The notes below the pieces were generated by a model. The model saw only the letters and a program-made list of their open reading frames with translations. It searched no databases and was not told where the DNA came from. Below are positions 22,790 through 34,482 of a stretch of 64,000 nucleotides of DNA, piece by piece (within the stretch, counting starts at the first letter, position 1; each line of letters starts with the position of its first letter). A program made the position numbers and the translations under genes. Source of the DNA: Glebionis coronaria (lineage: Eukaryota; Streptophyta; Magnoliopsida; Asterales; Asteraceae); NCBI GenBank assembly GCA_025667525.1, contig JANFOE010002236.1:224553-288552 (forward strand). The letters are read 5' to 3'.

Positions 22790-23271
22790 TGTTGGGAATT
22801 ATTGTTAAGTGTCAAGTACCGTCAGTGTAATTTAAGTACTGTAGTATTATTCAAGTACTGTTAGTGTTAACGCGGTACATAGTAAGTACTGCTATATTTA
22901 ATAGGACGGATATATCTTTGTATAAGATATGTCATAGTTATTTTTAGAGTCTATCTTATGTGATACACTTAATAGTTAGAATATTGATAATATATCATCT
23001 GTGATATAGTTATCTTTATAGAATATTCTAAGGTTTCTAGGGTACCTTACTCTATAAAAGGAACATAGGTACGATGACATTCATGTACCTCATTCAAGTC
23101 GATTAATAATAGAATCGAATAGTTAAAAGTAATTATGTTCTTCTGTGCTTTATAAGTTAGATTACACATAACTTATTTAGCTTGACTAAGAGTTCTCAAA
23201 GTGTTTTAGTTTGATTACAAACTACTATACTTGTTCTTAACAGAATATAGATCCAATCAAAGGGATCAACA
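22790..23271 (+). repeat. 3' LTR of SIRE-type element S
   Basis: The 482-bp block begins TGTTGGGAATT and ends GGGATCAACA, with perfect TGTTG/CAACA terminal inverted repeats. A TATA box, TATAAAAG, lies at 23053-23060, followed by a plausible transcribed R region. The first 100 bp hold four copies of an AAGTACYG word also found throughout the element. The preceding purine tract supports a 3' LTR; the 5' LTR is outside the window. Confidence 0.9.
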
Positions 23272-23487
23272 GGCACCTATATGTTGATGTGTGTATTTGT
23301 ATGTCTTTGGTAAGGAGTAGACATGTTACCTACTTACCTAGACACCTGCATTGTTTGAGATATTGTCATGACATTGTGTCACCCATTTATGATATTTCCA
23401 TTTCATTTAGTTATCTCTATAGACACGTTATTGTTGTGATGATATCCATACGTCGCGCCAAATATTCCACCCTGGTGGGGTGTGACA
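23272..23487 (+). repeat. 3' end of the 5' LTR of element C (truncated)
   Basis: It matches the last ~215 bp of the LTR at 30166-30380 with scattered substitutions and ends GGGGTGTGACA. The left edge is the insertion point of element S. A degenerate primer site (TTGTACCAGTGC, 9 of 12 to the Met-tRNA type) lies at 23491-23502. Confidence 0.85.
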
Positions 23488-23650
23488 GAATTGTACCAGT
23501 GCCAATGGTTATAGAGAATTAGGTTGCCTAGTCTCGTAGCCTAGTCTATAGCTTAAGGGTCCCAGCATATATGCGTCATAGGAGTATGTGCGCATTATAT
23601 TAATTGAAGTTTTTCGGGATGTTATTGGTTTTTATTTGCTATTTTTTGTT

Positions 23651-23820
23651 GAGTTATGACTAATATGGATTGAACCATAGTCGTTCATACTTAGTCACTT
23701 GTTTTTCTTGAAATTTAGGCTAGTATGGATTAAACCATAGTCGTTCATACTTAGCCACATGTTATGTTCTTTTCGAGTTTTGACTAGTGCGGGTTGAACC
23801 ATAGTCGTCTACGCTAGTCA
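23651..23820 (+). repeat. Three ~60-bp units with inverted GACTA...TAGTC ends
   Basis: Three copies of a ~45-bp core (TGACTAATATGGATTGAACC, then ATAGTCGTTCATACTTAGTC, with variants) start near 23656, 23717 and 23781. They are separated by T-rich linkers. Each core begins with GACTA or GGCTA and ends with its near inverse TAGTC/TAGCC, so each can fold on itself. They lie in the leader of element C. Confidence 0.75.
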
Positions 23821-25193
23821 TGGTTGTATTTTGTGTAAATTGTACATTATAGTACATAACTTGGTAAATGGTAGTTTCCGTCTTTTGTGTATTTTCACAA
23901 ACATTGTTAAGTTATTTTGTGCACCTGATGTATAGTGTTTTTCTTTTGATATTTAAGTCATGTTCTCTAAGAATTGTATGGTGATTCAAGTTACTAGGAG
24001 TAGGTGGATATGAAGGATTTTTAGTTGTTTCTACTTTTATGGACAACATGACTTATAACAGATTATGAAGTTGTTTTGGAGTTTGTCTATGCTGTTTTAG
24101 CTAGACTATGGATTTATGTATTCCAAGAGTTTGACTATGTTATTTTAATAGATGGTGTTTTGGACCTTATTTGTTATGTGGTTATGAGCTTATGTGAGTA
24201 TATGGATTTATGTGTTATATGTTGTATTGATTCTTATAAGTGTCATCATAGGAGGGAGTTCATTGAGGAAAGGGTAATTGTATAAGTATGCTACCAACAT
24301 AGTTATACAAGTACCACAACTTCAATGGGTTCCTAAGTATGATTGCATGAAAGAGGGTTAGTACATGATTGTATATGATGAGATGTGGATTTTGGGTATA
24401 TGTATAATATATGGGTTTATGTAACGGTTGCCTACGATATGGCTATTTTTAGAGTGTGTTATATGTTTTGGGTTATAGTCATGTTGTGTGATTATGGGGT
24501 CACACGATATGGACTGGTTTTCGTGATGGGTTTTATGCCTTGTTGTACGATGGTGATTACTCGTATGGAAAAACGAGTGTATGACGCGATTGATTGATCT
24601 GACATGCATGGTAACGAGTATGTTTTGGATGATTTAATAGGTATATATATATATATGCGGATGTATATATACTAGTATGTGTTAAGTTATGATATATGGT
24701 CATTCAGTAGTTATTATAACTTGAACGTACCTTGTGTTTGCTCGTTTTTATGGTGCTGGAGTTTGATGGAGTTCCAACGGCGTTTTGAGTCTTTTGATGT
24801 GTGTCTACATACGGGTATGTATTTTAATTAATGAGAACTACTAAATTTTCTTACAAATAAGTCTGGCTAATTATAGGAAAACAATTTTGAAAATAATTTG
24901 TAAGTGTATGGTATGATATCGTGACTTTCATATCTTTTTTTAAATTTGTGGTAGTAAGTTATAAAAAAATTGTCTTGAAAATAATTGGATTAGTTTTCTA
25001 GGTAACATGTGATAATACATTTTAAAGGGTGAAGAAATTTTACAATAATTTTCTTAAGTGGAATTAAAATTTTAGAAGTACTTAACTAGACGGAAAGAGT
25101 AAAAAGGGAGATTTTATTATATTAATGATAATAATAACACCACACCTTGTATACGTGTAATAGATTAGTTATAACCAGCCTAAATGGATTATA

Positions 25194-25221
25194 TAAATAA
25201 TAATAATAATAATAATAATAT
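25194..25221. repeat. (TAA)n microsatellite
   Basis: About nine TAA units in the decayed interior of element C, in an AT-rich neighbourhood. Confidence 0.9.
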
Positions 25222-27119
25222 AGAATAAAATGAAAGAAAAAAAATACTATATTTTATAAACATGTACTGGTTTCATAATAACAAGCGAAGTAAGTTTTAT
25301 ATGAGTAAACAAGATAATGGTTAGAATAAGATTGTAGTATACTAACTAGTTGGTATATTTGATAAAATAATTAAGATAAAAGATGAGTTTATGGTTAAAA
25401 ATGAGTATGATTGATTTTAGTAGTATTGAAGTTTGGTTCTTATGAGAAGTAACTAATTGGGACGAAAGTTTAAAATTTTCTAAAGTATCAAAATTTGGTA
25501 ATACTAATCGTGACGAGTCTAATTTTTCGTTGTTGGCACACTCCATTGATCTTTCGGATTACATTGTTTTGTTTTCAGTTGTTTTGGCTACGGTTCGTTT
25601 TACCCTATATTTTATTTTGGGACTCGATTGTTTAGAATTGTTTTGGTACACGTCATGATTTAGTTATGCGATTGTGGAAATGTTAGGATGAGAGGATAGA
25701 GTCGGGTAGTATTACTTATGGTTAGATATGAGAATGGAGAGATGTATTTTGGTTTAAAGGTTGTGTTGAATTAATGATTAAGATTTGTGGAGTTTTGAAA
25801 CTTAGATTGGTTACGGGAATAAGGGAGTAAGTAAAGTTAGTTGACTGGACGTGGGAACAAGATGTCATGCTATGAGAAGTTGGTTGAAGTACCATTAGGA
25901 GATTGATGAAAGTACTAGCGGATGTGAGGGTAGAGTAGAAAGTTTCTACTAATGGAAAGATTGGGCAAATAACACGCTAGGGAATTGATATAATTATGGA
26001 GGCAAGGTAGTAGTAGAAACGTGAAGGAAAACATAGATGTGAAAGAATGATTGGTAGGAAGCTGATTAATGGTGAAGTACACCAAGTAAGGAAGAGTTAT
26101 CCATTGAGGGGTTGAAGTACCTTTAGAAATATTGTGGTAGATGAGTTGAATTTAGAAGCTACTACGTAGTGTGAAGTTCCTAGGTAACATCATGGAGACA
26201 AGAAGGAGTGCGTGAAGAGTTACATTGTGAAGCAAGGAGTTGAAAGGAATATATGTCAGCTGCAAGAAGGATGCAAGAGATTTTATAGGAGTCACAGAAG
26301 TTGCAAGGACTGGAAAGGTGACAAGCACTATGATGGGAATCTTCTTATGGTTCGTGACGAAGAAGGACAGATCGAGTACCAGAGTGGAGTTACAAAGAGT
26401 TGAAACAATAGATCGTGATGGAGTGACTTTATAACATGGGAGATTAAGAACTCGTGGAAGTAACAAGGGGAGTCGAGAGACTACACAAAGATAGAATTTC
26501 GTGGCAATAAATATCGAGGGATGAGTAGTGAAGATGAGCTGAATAAGTTCGTGGAGAAGTGATTAGAGGGTCCGTCTAGTAAAGGTGTTTATGAAGGATC
26601 TTTGGAAGAGACAGTTATGCATTATCCAATGCACTAACTATTTCCATAGAGTTGATTAATTGATTGTGAAATTTTGGTTGGACATGATAGTGAAGGAATT
26701 AGGGATAACCTTCGAAGGATAGAACCAAGTAAAGGAAGAAATGTAGCTAATTGTCTTAGAAAGAGTTAAATATGTTCAAGAGTAAGTTGAGTATAAAGGA
26801 TCACTAAAAATATTTCATTGAGGAAAGTGAGAAAATAAGTGTATGGGTGCTACTAATGAGCTATCCAAATTTAATGGAAGTAGTTGTAGCATGGGTTTGG
26901 ATGGCAGTTGACAGAACTAACTAATGAATATGTGAAAGACCGTCATAGGTCACTTTTGTAAGAAAACTGGAATTTTTAAGTGGTTTGGGTACAGACTAAA
27001 GGGATTGGATGAACATGATTGGATATGAGTATATCCGGCTAATTGGAGATGGATGGACGAAGTGAGAAAGGAGTCGTGTTGAGAGCTTGGGGGACTAATT
27101 TAGAGGGAGGTGGAAAACT

Positions 27120-27530
27120 CGTTAGCGATGTCTGAATTTTCATATAATGATAGTTATCATAATAGAAGTCGATGAATGCCATTTGAGGCACTATATGGAT
27201 GGATAGGGTGAGTTGTCCTTATGGTGGACTAAAATTGGTGAAAGAGACTACTAATGTAGTAATGGTGTTTGTGGAAAGGAAGAGAGCAACAAGAGATGCA
27301 ATGTTGAAAAGGAGGAAACCACTAGAGTTTAGTGACAAAGTTATGTAGGAATTTCACCCATAATAACGGGTGGTATGTTTTGGTAAAAAGGGAAAAGTTG
27401 ATGTCGAGTTTCGTAGGTCCATTTATGATCTTTAGAAAGATCGGACCAGTAGCTTATGGGTATAGAATTATCTGGGGAATTAAGTGGTGTACATGATATA
27501 TTTTATGCATTGAGATTTGGGAAATGTGGT
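27120..27530 (+). pseudogene. Integrase C-terminal remnant of element C (Ty3, Tekay-like)
   Basis: Readable fragments are SEFSYNDSYHNRSR, stop, MPFEALYGW (the conserved [17 protein letters not shown] region), later VLVKREKLMSSFVGPFMIF and RKIGPVAYGYRI. These correspond to FGKRGKLxPRYxGPF and KVGPVAYRL of element F at about 59450-59530. Stops and at least two frame changes separate them. The spacing between the two blocks is slightly shortened relative to F. No chromodomain can be read beyond it. This is the only clear coding trace of element C and sets its clade. Confidence 0.8.
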
Positions 27531-27810
27531 TTGATAATGCATATTTACATATACGGTTATTCGAGATTTGTGATAATAAGAGTCTTTGATATTCAAAGAG
27601 TCATTTGTAAGATTTATGGACTGTGAGGTCAAGAGTTTGAGAATGAAGTTAAATATTTTGGTTAATATATCTAGTAAATTGAGTCATGAACTAAAGTTCG
27701 CGTGGAAATGAGAGGAGTTCTTTTAGAACAGGTATCGTCATGTGATTTGTTGATTGATGTGACTGATCCTAAGGAGTAAATCTCGGGACGAGATTTCTAT
27801 TAGGAGGTAG

Positions 27811-30380
27811 TGATGCGACAACCACGGTTTTGAGGTTCGTCACTTAGTTTTATTTTGTGCATATTTCGTGAAATTACGTGTCTTTATGTGTTTATGTGTT
27901 ATGTGGTGTGAATAGAGTGTGGTTTGGACATTATTTTCGGGTACGGGGTACCCTGTGAGTGAAACGATGTGTGATGTTTTCATGTTCATGAGCTTACATA
28001 GTAGTGGCTATGAAATATGATGGTGTTATTTAGTGGTTTTACGTATACGTATATGTATTATAGAAAATCGTATGTTTACGATTTAGGGTTATGCATTTAG
28101 GGGTCTCAGATGAGGCATTTAGTCACGGGAATAATTTACGGGGTGGTTTTAATTCATTTAGGACTTAATTATATAGTTTATTTCATATTCTAAGAGTTTT
28201 TATAAAACTGTATATTTTTACGTCTTTTACGGTATACGCGTAAATTTGACTAGTTTTACGGTTTTGAGGTTTTGGAGGTTTTAGGAGCTGAAATAAATTA
28301 ATGTAACATCTGGTAATATTAATAGTACCAAATATAATTATAATTAAAAAAAGAGAAAAGTCGGTTATACCGACGGTATAAGGAAAAAAAAGGGAAAATG
28401 AGCCAAAAGACCCAAGTTTAGCCCAATTTGGAAAAAAGCCTTTTGTAAACCCTTTAAATAAAAATCTTATATCATAAAATTCAGTTTTTACTCTTTTTCT
28501 TCTCTTAGCCGAATTTATATGATCCCTAATTTAGGGTTTCACCAAAAATATTTTTCTTGAAGGTTTGAGGTAAAAATCTTGATTTAATTCTTATAGTTTT
28601 CATGTTTTTTTATCATTAAGGCTTCAAGTTTTATGTAATCAATTTATATGATGGATTAGGGTTATTAATAGATCTATAATTAAGGTTTTTATAACAATTA
28701 ACATGATTAGGATAATGATTGGTGATAATTAGTAATGTTAATTAGGGTTTAATCATGTTTAAATTCGTTTTTAAAAACTGGGCAGAATTTTTTGGTCCAT
28801 TGTTTTGATCATATCTAGAGTTCTACAAAATTTTAATTTTCGAATCTTATGTCCCTAGAAAGGTAATTGAATAATATTTCAAATTCAAGAAACAAGAACT
28901 AAATTGGATGTAGGGAAGTGGAACAAAAACAGGTTAAATCAGTCGGGTGTCAAAACCGTTTTTGGATCAGCCTGTTTTCATTTTATGTTTTGAAGTGTTT
29001 GGGGTACTTAGGGTTATAATTGGAGCTTAAAATGAACATAAGAATTAGATTATATCTTAAATAAAATATCTGGAGACGGGCTATGCAAATAGGATAGGGT
29101 AAGACCTTATGATCATAACAAACATTTCATATGTTCAAAAACGGTAAAATCTGGATAGGCGAAAGTATAAGTTGTATATCTGGGACTTAAGATTAGCTTT
29201 GATGTTGGGGAAAGGGCTGAGATTTTAGTTAACACATACTATAATTTTATGGGGTTTTCATAGAAGGAATGTGGTTTAGTTTTGGTGGGCGTTTGGCTCA
29301 TAATACGGAGTGTGAAAAACGGGACTGTTTTGGGTTAAATGTTAACGGGACGAGTTATGAACTAAACTAAGTTAAGGGCTTTATAGAGGGGTGTAATGAG
29401 ATGCTTATAGAATATAAATGGGCTTAAGTTGTAGTAGAAGGTTAGATATCCATCATAGATTGATGAGCCATTTTGGTATGTGGTTCATGTCTTGATTGTA
29501 TATGTTTGTGTGTTTAGATTTTGCTAGAGCGCGGATACTTGGAGAAGCATGTTCAGGTGAGTTTCATAGTCTCATATCTTTTAATGATTTTTACTTCCAT
29601 ATGGGATGGAAGAGACACTATATGGTTTTGTAAATAATGTTGTGAATGTTTGTATGGTTTGTGATGGACTTGTGTGTACACTTATGTGATTAACTGTTAT
29701 GTGATTCTTGATTATGTTTATGATTTGGATCGGGGGACACGTACCGTCTCAGTTATTGTGGTTTGACTTGGTTCCAATGGGATGTTGACAAGGCGGCGCC
29801 TTAGGATTGGTTCATAGGTGTATGGTCGCCTATGGGACCTTGGTGATTGGCAAGGCTTGGAGCCTTGGAATTGTGGTGAATGGTTAAATGTTGAATGTTA
29901 GTTGTTAATGCATAATTGTAGCACATTGTCCATATGTTCTTTTATTGATGGTTGTTATTCACAGCTTATAACTGATTTGGCGTTGGAGTCTAAACCTATG
30001 ACTCTCACCAACTTTATTGTTGACATGTGTAGTGTCTCTTTCAAGTGAGAATGTGGTTAAGCGTGAGAATAGGAGTGGCTAGCTTTGGAGGCTTAGGATT
30101 GCATTTGGAGGAACCCCTTTTCCTCTTAGCCTTTATTTTATGTTTGAATAAGTGATACGTTGTGGACACCTATATGTTGATGTGTGTATTTGTATGTCTT
30201 TGGTAAGGGATAGACCTGTTACCTACTTACCTAGATGTCTGCATTGTTTGAGACATTGTCATGACATTGTGTCACCCATTTATGATATTTTCATTTCATT
30301 TAGTTATCCCTATAGACACGCTATTGTTGTGATGATATCCATACGTCGCACCCTATATTCCGCCATGGTGGGGTATGACA
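27811..30380 (+). repeat. 3' LTR of element C
   Basis: It starts TGATGCGACAACC after a purine-rich tract (AGGAGGTAG, 27802-27810) and ends GGGTATGACA. Its last 215 bp recur at 23272-23487. The text just before it, CTCGGGACGAGATTTC, is the usual end of the transcribed region upstream of the tract in chromovirus elements. The length of 2.57 kb suits Tekay-like LTRs. Confidence 0.8.
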
Positions 30381-31468
30381 TTATAACCTAAGTATTTTAT
30401 TAGACTTAATTAAATTAAACCATGACTTAATTAAATTAAATTGTATAAGGTAAAATTTATTAATTTAACCATGACATTTTATTAATTAATAAACCATGCA
30501 TTTTCATTATTAATTAATAATCACTTTAACCTAAGTATTTAATTTAATAGACTTTACTAATAAAATATCATGAGTTGTAACTTATGACTAATAAGCACTA
30601 GCTTATATTTTAGACTTATTAATTCGGCTTATTTCTATTTATGGAAACTTTCTATTTCAGGAAACTTATTATTTTTGGCAAATTTATATTTTTAGAAACT
30701 TACTATTTTTGGAAACTTTCTATTTTTTGAAACTTTCTATTTTTAGAAACTTTTCATTTTTGGAAACTAGCTATTTTTAGAAAGTTACTTATTATGACAC
30801 TAAAAGTGTAGTAATACAAGAATACATGAAATACATAATCATAATACATGTAAAACATGAATAAATACAAGATAACATTTAAAACACTAAAACATGACAA
30901 AAACATATAAAATAAGCTAAGAACACATAGAATCAGTAACACACTCAGTAATCAGACAACTCATACACGTCTCTTATTTATGTAGTATCCGCGAAGTCGG
31001 AGTATATCGTTCAGCTTTCCTTCTAGCTTCACTACTGGACATAAGGTACGGATATTCCGTCCTTCAGTATGGACATTCCTTCGTATGTATGATTAGGATT
31101 CCCCGTTTGCAGTCATCTGTTTTTACCAATTATTTTATATGTTTTGAATGCTTATGTTTTATTTTAAATGTTGATCTATATATACATGCATGCCAGTTCA
31201 TCTAGTTATGGAGGTACCATAACCATAACATTGGAGGCACCAGTGTTATGACTTCCCCACGACAAAGTGATTGCTCGTGGCGTCCCTTTCAGTTTGGCCA
31301 TTTATTTGTATTATCATGTGGGGTGTATGGGTGCATCCTAGTTAAATGTTTTTAGGATTTTTCATGGTGAATATGGTGTGTGCCTTGCATCCTTCACAAG
31401 GAGTTGATACCTCCTACCCAGACCAGTATAATTAGAGACAACCCCTCTAATTGCACGATGAGGTCACC
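30381..31468 (+). repeat. Fragment X of the D-family LTR, opposite orientation
   Basis: It reads as the reverse complement of roughly 32000-33250 within the 3' LTR of element D. Shared blocks include the 17-bp A/T repeats (30640-30790 against 32690-32830), the CCATAACCATAACA region, and the GTGGGG...GGGTGCATCCTAGTT region. It ends exactly where D begins (31469), and its left end meets the right end of element C. It is best read as part of an older D-family LTR in plus orientation that received both C and D. Similarity is clear but imperfect. Confidence 0.82.
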
Positions 31469-32689
31469 TGTAACACCCCACTTTGATAAGTGGGCCGTTA
31501 CGCGTAATTATGGCGTGTCATCAAAGCATGCAAGGTAATATGTATTAAAACATACATGACCATAGGAAAAACTGGAATCAAACATCGATTCCCAAACACT
31601 AGCCCAACACATAAATAAAGTAAATGAACTAGGAAAGACTAAACAAGCATAAGTATATGGGGAAAAAAGGAGAAGAAGTCTACGACAGCTTCCATCCTAT
31701 GCACTTCCTCCAAATGCTCGAGTCCGTCCTTAGGTACCTGCCGTTTTGGGACATGGAAAGGAAAGTAACGGCTGAGCATAACGCTCAGTGCATGGATATA
31801 TGACATAGTACGAATGGCTGAACATAAATAAGACTAATAGCAGAGGAATAGCATAAGTTCTAAGCAATCTGGATTCATGTTCATAAAACTGGTTTTATAG
31901 TTTGAAAAGACTTATGTTTCTATGAAAATCTGTTTTAATTAGCCAAATAGCCCATATAGGTCATGAGGTTCCACCGTGCATGAATACTTGTAGGGGAGAC
32001 CTCGTCATGCAATTAGAGGGGTTGCCTCTATTTAATTAGTTTGGGTAGGAGGGATCAACTCCTAGTGAAGGATGCAAGGCACACATCGCATTCACTCTGA
32101 TGACACTGCTAAACATGTAACTAGGATGCACCCATACGCCCCACATGATAATAATATATAATCGCCAAAAACTGAAAAGGGACGCTACGAGCAATCACTC
32201 CGCCGTAGGGAAGTCATACACTGGTGCCTCTAGTGTTATGGTTATGGTACCTCCATAACTAGGTGACACTAGTCATGCATGTATATGGCTTAGGATCTTA
32301 ATCTAACATATGTATCAAACATATAAAACAAATACTAGGAAAACAGTTGGCTACAGACGGGGAAATCCTAATAAGGAAAGAATGTCCATACTGAAAGGAC
32401 AGGAAATCCGTACCTTAAGTCCAGTGAACGAAGAAGACGAACGGACGAGAGTCCTACTTCGATCTCACTAATGCTACATAAATAGTATACGTATATAAAT
32501 ATTTTGATTACTGAGTACGTAACTGGTTTTATCATGTCTTAACTTGTTTTATATGTTCATGTCTTGTTTTACTGATTTTAACGTTATGATGTGTTTATCA
32601 TGTATAGTGTATATTCTGATTTAGTATTACTTGCATTTCTTGTATTATTATACTTGTGTAATAATAAGTAACTTTCTAAAAGTAGCAGG

Positions 32690-32830
32690 TTTCATAAAAT
32701 AGAAAGTTTCCAAAAATAGAAAGTTTCCAAAAATAGAAAGTTTGCAAAAATAGATTAACTACTTAAAATATATTAGTTTCTAAAAATAGAAAGTTTCCAA
32801 AAATAGTAAGTTTCCTAAATTAGAAAGTTT
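32690..32830. repeat. ~17-bp tandem repeats in the D-family LTR
   Basis: About eight units of GAAAGTTTCCAAAAATA and variants. The same array is present at about 47205-47345 in the partner LTR and in reverse orientation at 30640-30790 in fragment X. It is family-wide and not specific to one copy. Confidence 0.85.
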
Positions 32831-33332
32831 CCATATTTAGAATTAACTGAATTAATATCATAAGTCATGTAGTTATAGTATAGTTTATTAATAATATTTT
32901 GTTCATTAAATAAACTATAGGTTATAAAATTTAATTAAATATAAGCATGATTTTAATAAAATTAAAGTGTATAAAATACTTAGGTTAAATCATGTATTAA
33001 TACTATATTAATATAACCTAAGTCATGATTATTAATTAATTTTATGTCATGTTTAATAATTAATTAATACTATAATGTAAAACAATTAATTAAATACTTA
33101 GGTTAAAACATGTATCATTTAATAATAATATTAGTAATAACCTAAGTTTCATGTTTAATTAAATTAATTATAAGTCATGAATTAATTAATTTAATTATCT
33201 TGTAAAAATAATACACTTGTTAAATTAATTAGACTTGTAAAAATATTCATGAACCGAACCCGTATAATTAACTAATTAAACATGTCGTGAACCGGACCCG
33301 TGAACCGATCCGAACCAAACCCCAAAAACAGT

Positions 33333-33678
33333 GGCAAACCGGCTTGAACCGGTTGCCCCTCCTTTCGGTATGCTACCATTGGCTGTGTGCCGATGGTCTT
33401 GCTTCCCGGCTAGCCGCTGACAACACAAGGGATCCCACCGGATGTGTGCCGGTGGCCCCTGCTGCCTACGCTGCGGTTCCCCTGCTTTCCTAAAATAGCC
33501 ACCTGCTTAAGCCGGCGGTGGGGCTGTTGCTGTCGAGACAAACCGAAACCACAAGGACACCCCCGACGCATGTCGGGGTGCCTTGTCCCTGCTGTCGACC
33601 GAATCTAAACACCACCAAGACCTAGGTCTTGGTTGGTGGTGCGAACCAAACGACACCGAGAGCCTTGTGGCTCTCGGT
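33333..33678. repeat. GC-rich island made of seven successive hairpins (3' LTR of D)
   Basis: Inverted repeats follow one another: 33333-33357 (GGCAAACCGG with CCGGTTGCC), 33375-33397 (ACCATTGGC with GCCGATGGT), 33435-33455 (CCACCGG with CCGGTGG), 33499-33521 (imperfect; perfect in the partner LTR), 33551-33586 (ACAAGGACACCCCCGAC with GTCGGGGTGCCTTGT), 33614-33633 (ACCAAGACCTAGGTCTTGGT, a perfect palindrome) and 33655-33678 (ACCGAGAGCC, TTGT, GGCTCTCGGT). The surrounding LTR is very AT-rich. Open reading frames across it are by-products of composition. Confidence 0.85.
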
Positions 33679-33932
33679 TTATGTGGCGGCCGAAACAAAC
33701 AACCTGAAACAACCCTTAATTATTTACCCATGATCCTATGACATGTTTTTATCATGTTTTATTTAATTACATGTTCATGTTTATGATTAATTAGATAAAA
33801 GAAAAAAACAAAAGGGTTACGGATTACCAAAACACTTAGAATGAATAAATCTTGAATACACGAACACACTCGTAAGATTTCTTGAACAAAATCAAACAAA
33901 CACCCTTGTGGTGTGTTTTTTTCTCCAGCCTA

Positions 33933-33934
<2 letters not shown>

Positions 33935-33970
<36 letters not shown>
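33935..33970. repeat. (GA)n microsatellite
   Basis: About 18 GA units; the partner LTR has only about nine or ten at 48432-48450. The array expanded or shrank after the two LTRs separated. Confidence 0.95.
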
Positions 33971-33975
<5 letters not shown>

Positions 33976-34469
33976 AGTGTTTTTGATCTTTATGAAAAAC
34001 TCTGTAATGTTTATGTTTCCTTTATTTATTTCTTACTAAAAATAAATGGGTTGGGCCTTTCTCTTCTCCTTGTTGTCGCGGCTATGAGGGCCCACTAAGG
34101 GAAACCCGAAGCTTTTCTCGTGTCTATTTTATTACATGTTTGTGTGTTCGTGATTACGTGTTACGTCTAATTATTCATGTTATTTATAATTACTTGTACG
34201 TAACGATATTTATCGTATTAATAATATACGTAAATACTTAATTATATATTCATGATTCTTACGTTCATGATTTCATGTTCGTGATTATAATTATTACTGA
34301 TAATAATTATCCTGTATTTACATGTACTTAATACTTGTCGTAAATATAATAAGTACATAACTTCTGAAATTCCTAATCGTGACACGTGTTCAAGCTATAA
34401 AAGGAAAGCTTTAAAATGTACGTACGTTACTAAGGGTACTATTCATTGTAAAAGCATGCAGGTTTTACA

Positions 34470-34482
34470 ACTCTTCCCCCTT
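34470..34482 (-). other. Polypurine tract of element D
   Basis: On the minus strand this reads AAGGGGGAAGAG next to the 3' LTR edge. It confirms the leftward reading direction of element D. Confidence 0.75.

Larger units (their letters stand above)
15426..23271 (+). mobile_element. SIRE/Maximus-type Ty1/copia retrotransposon S, 5' half missing
   Basis: The element enters in mid-integrase, next to the Athila LTR, and runs through RT, RNase H, an internal purine tract, a long env-like ORF, a 3' untranslated repeat region, a second purine tract and a 482-bp 3' LTR with perfect TGTTG...CAACA termini. An env-like ORF behind copia pol marks the SIRE/Maximus lineage. Its right end abuts the truncated LTR of element C at 23272, so S inserted into C. 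Its 5' LTR, gag, protease and integrase N-terminus should lie left of the window. Confidence 0.88.
23488..27119 (+). other. Decayed interior of element C (leader, gag and most of pol)
   Basis: By position this should contain leader, gag, protease, RT, RNase H and the start of integrase. I cannot read any of these with confidence; only G/A-rich text with frequent stops remains between about 25700 and 27100, consistent with decayed pol. The leader holds a three-unit repeat at 23651-23820 and a (TA)n run near 24640. Short ORFs here have no recognisable domains. Confidence 0.5.
23272..30380 (+). mobile_element. Old plus-strand chromovirus-like Ty3 element C
   Basis: A 2570-bp 3' LTR (27811-30380) has a counterpart of only 216 bp at 23272-23487, the end of the 5' LTR whose beginning was cut off by insertion of S. 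A degenerate Met-tRNA primer site follows it. The 4.3-kb interior is extremely decayed. The integrase C-terminal end is readable at 27120-27530 and is of the Tekay/Del type. No ORF of note survives. TTATA at 30381-30385 is the expected target duplication. Confidence 0.8.
31469..34469 (-). repeat. 3' LTR of element D
   Basis: It runs from TGTAACACCCC to GGTTTTACA, 3001 bp, followed inward by CTCTTCCCCCTT, the complement of the polypurine tract. It contains a block of ~17-bp AAAGTTTCCAAAAATAG repeats (32690-32830), an AT-rich stretch, a GC-rich island of hairpins (33333-33678) and a (GA)n run. It aligns over most of its length with 45979-48810. Confidence 0.88.
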
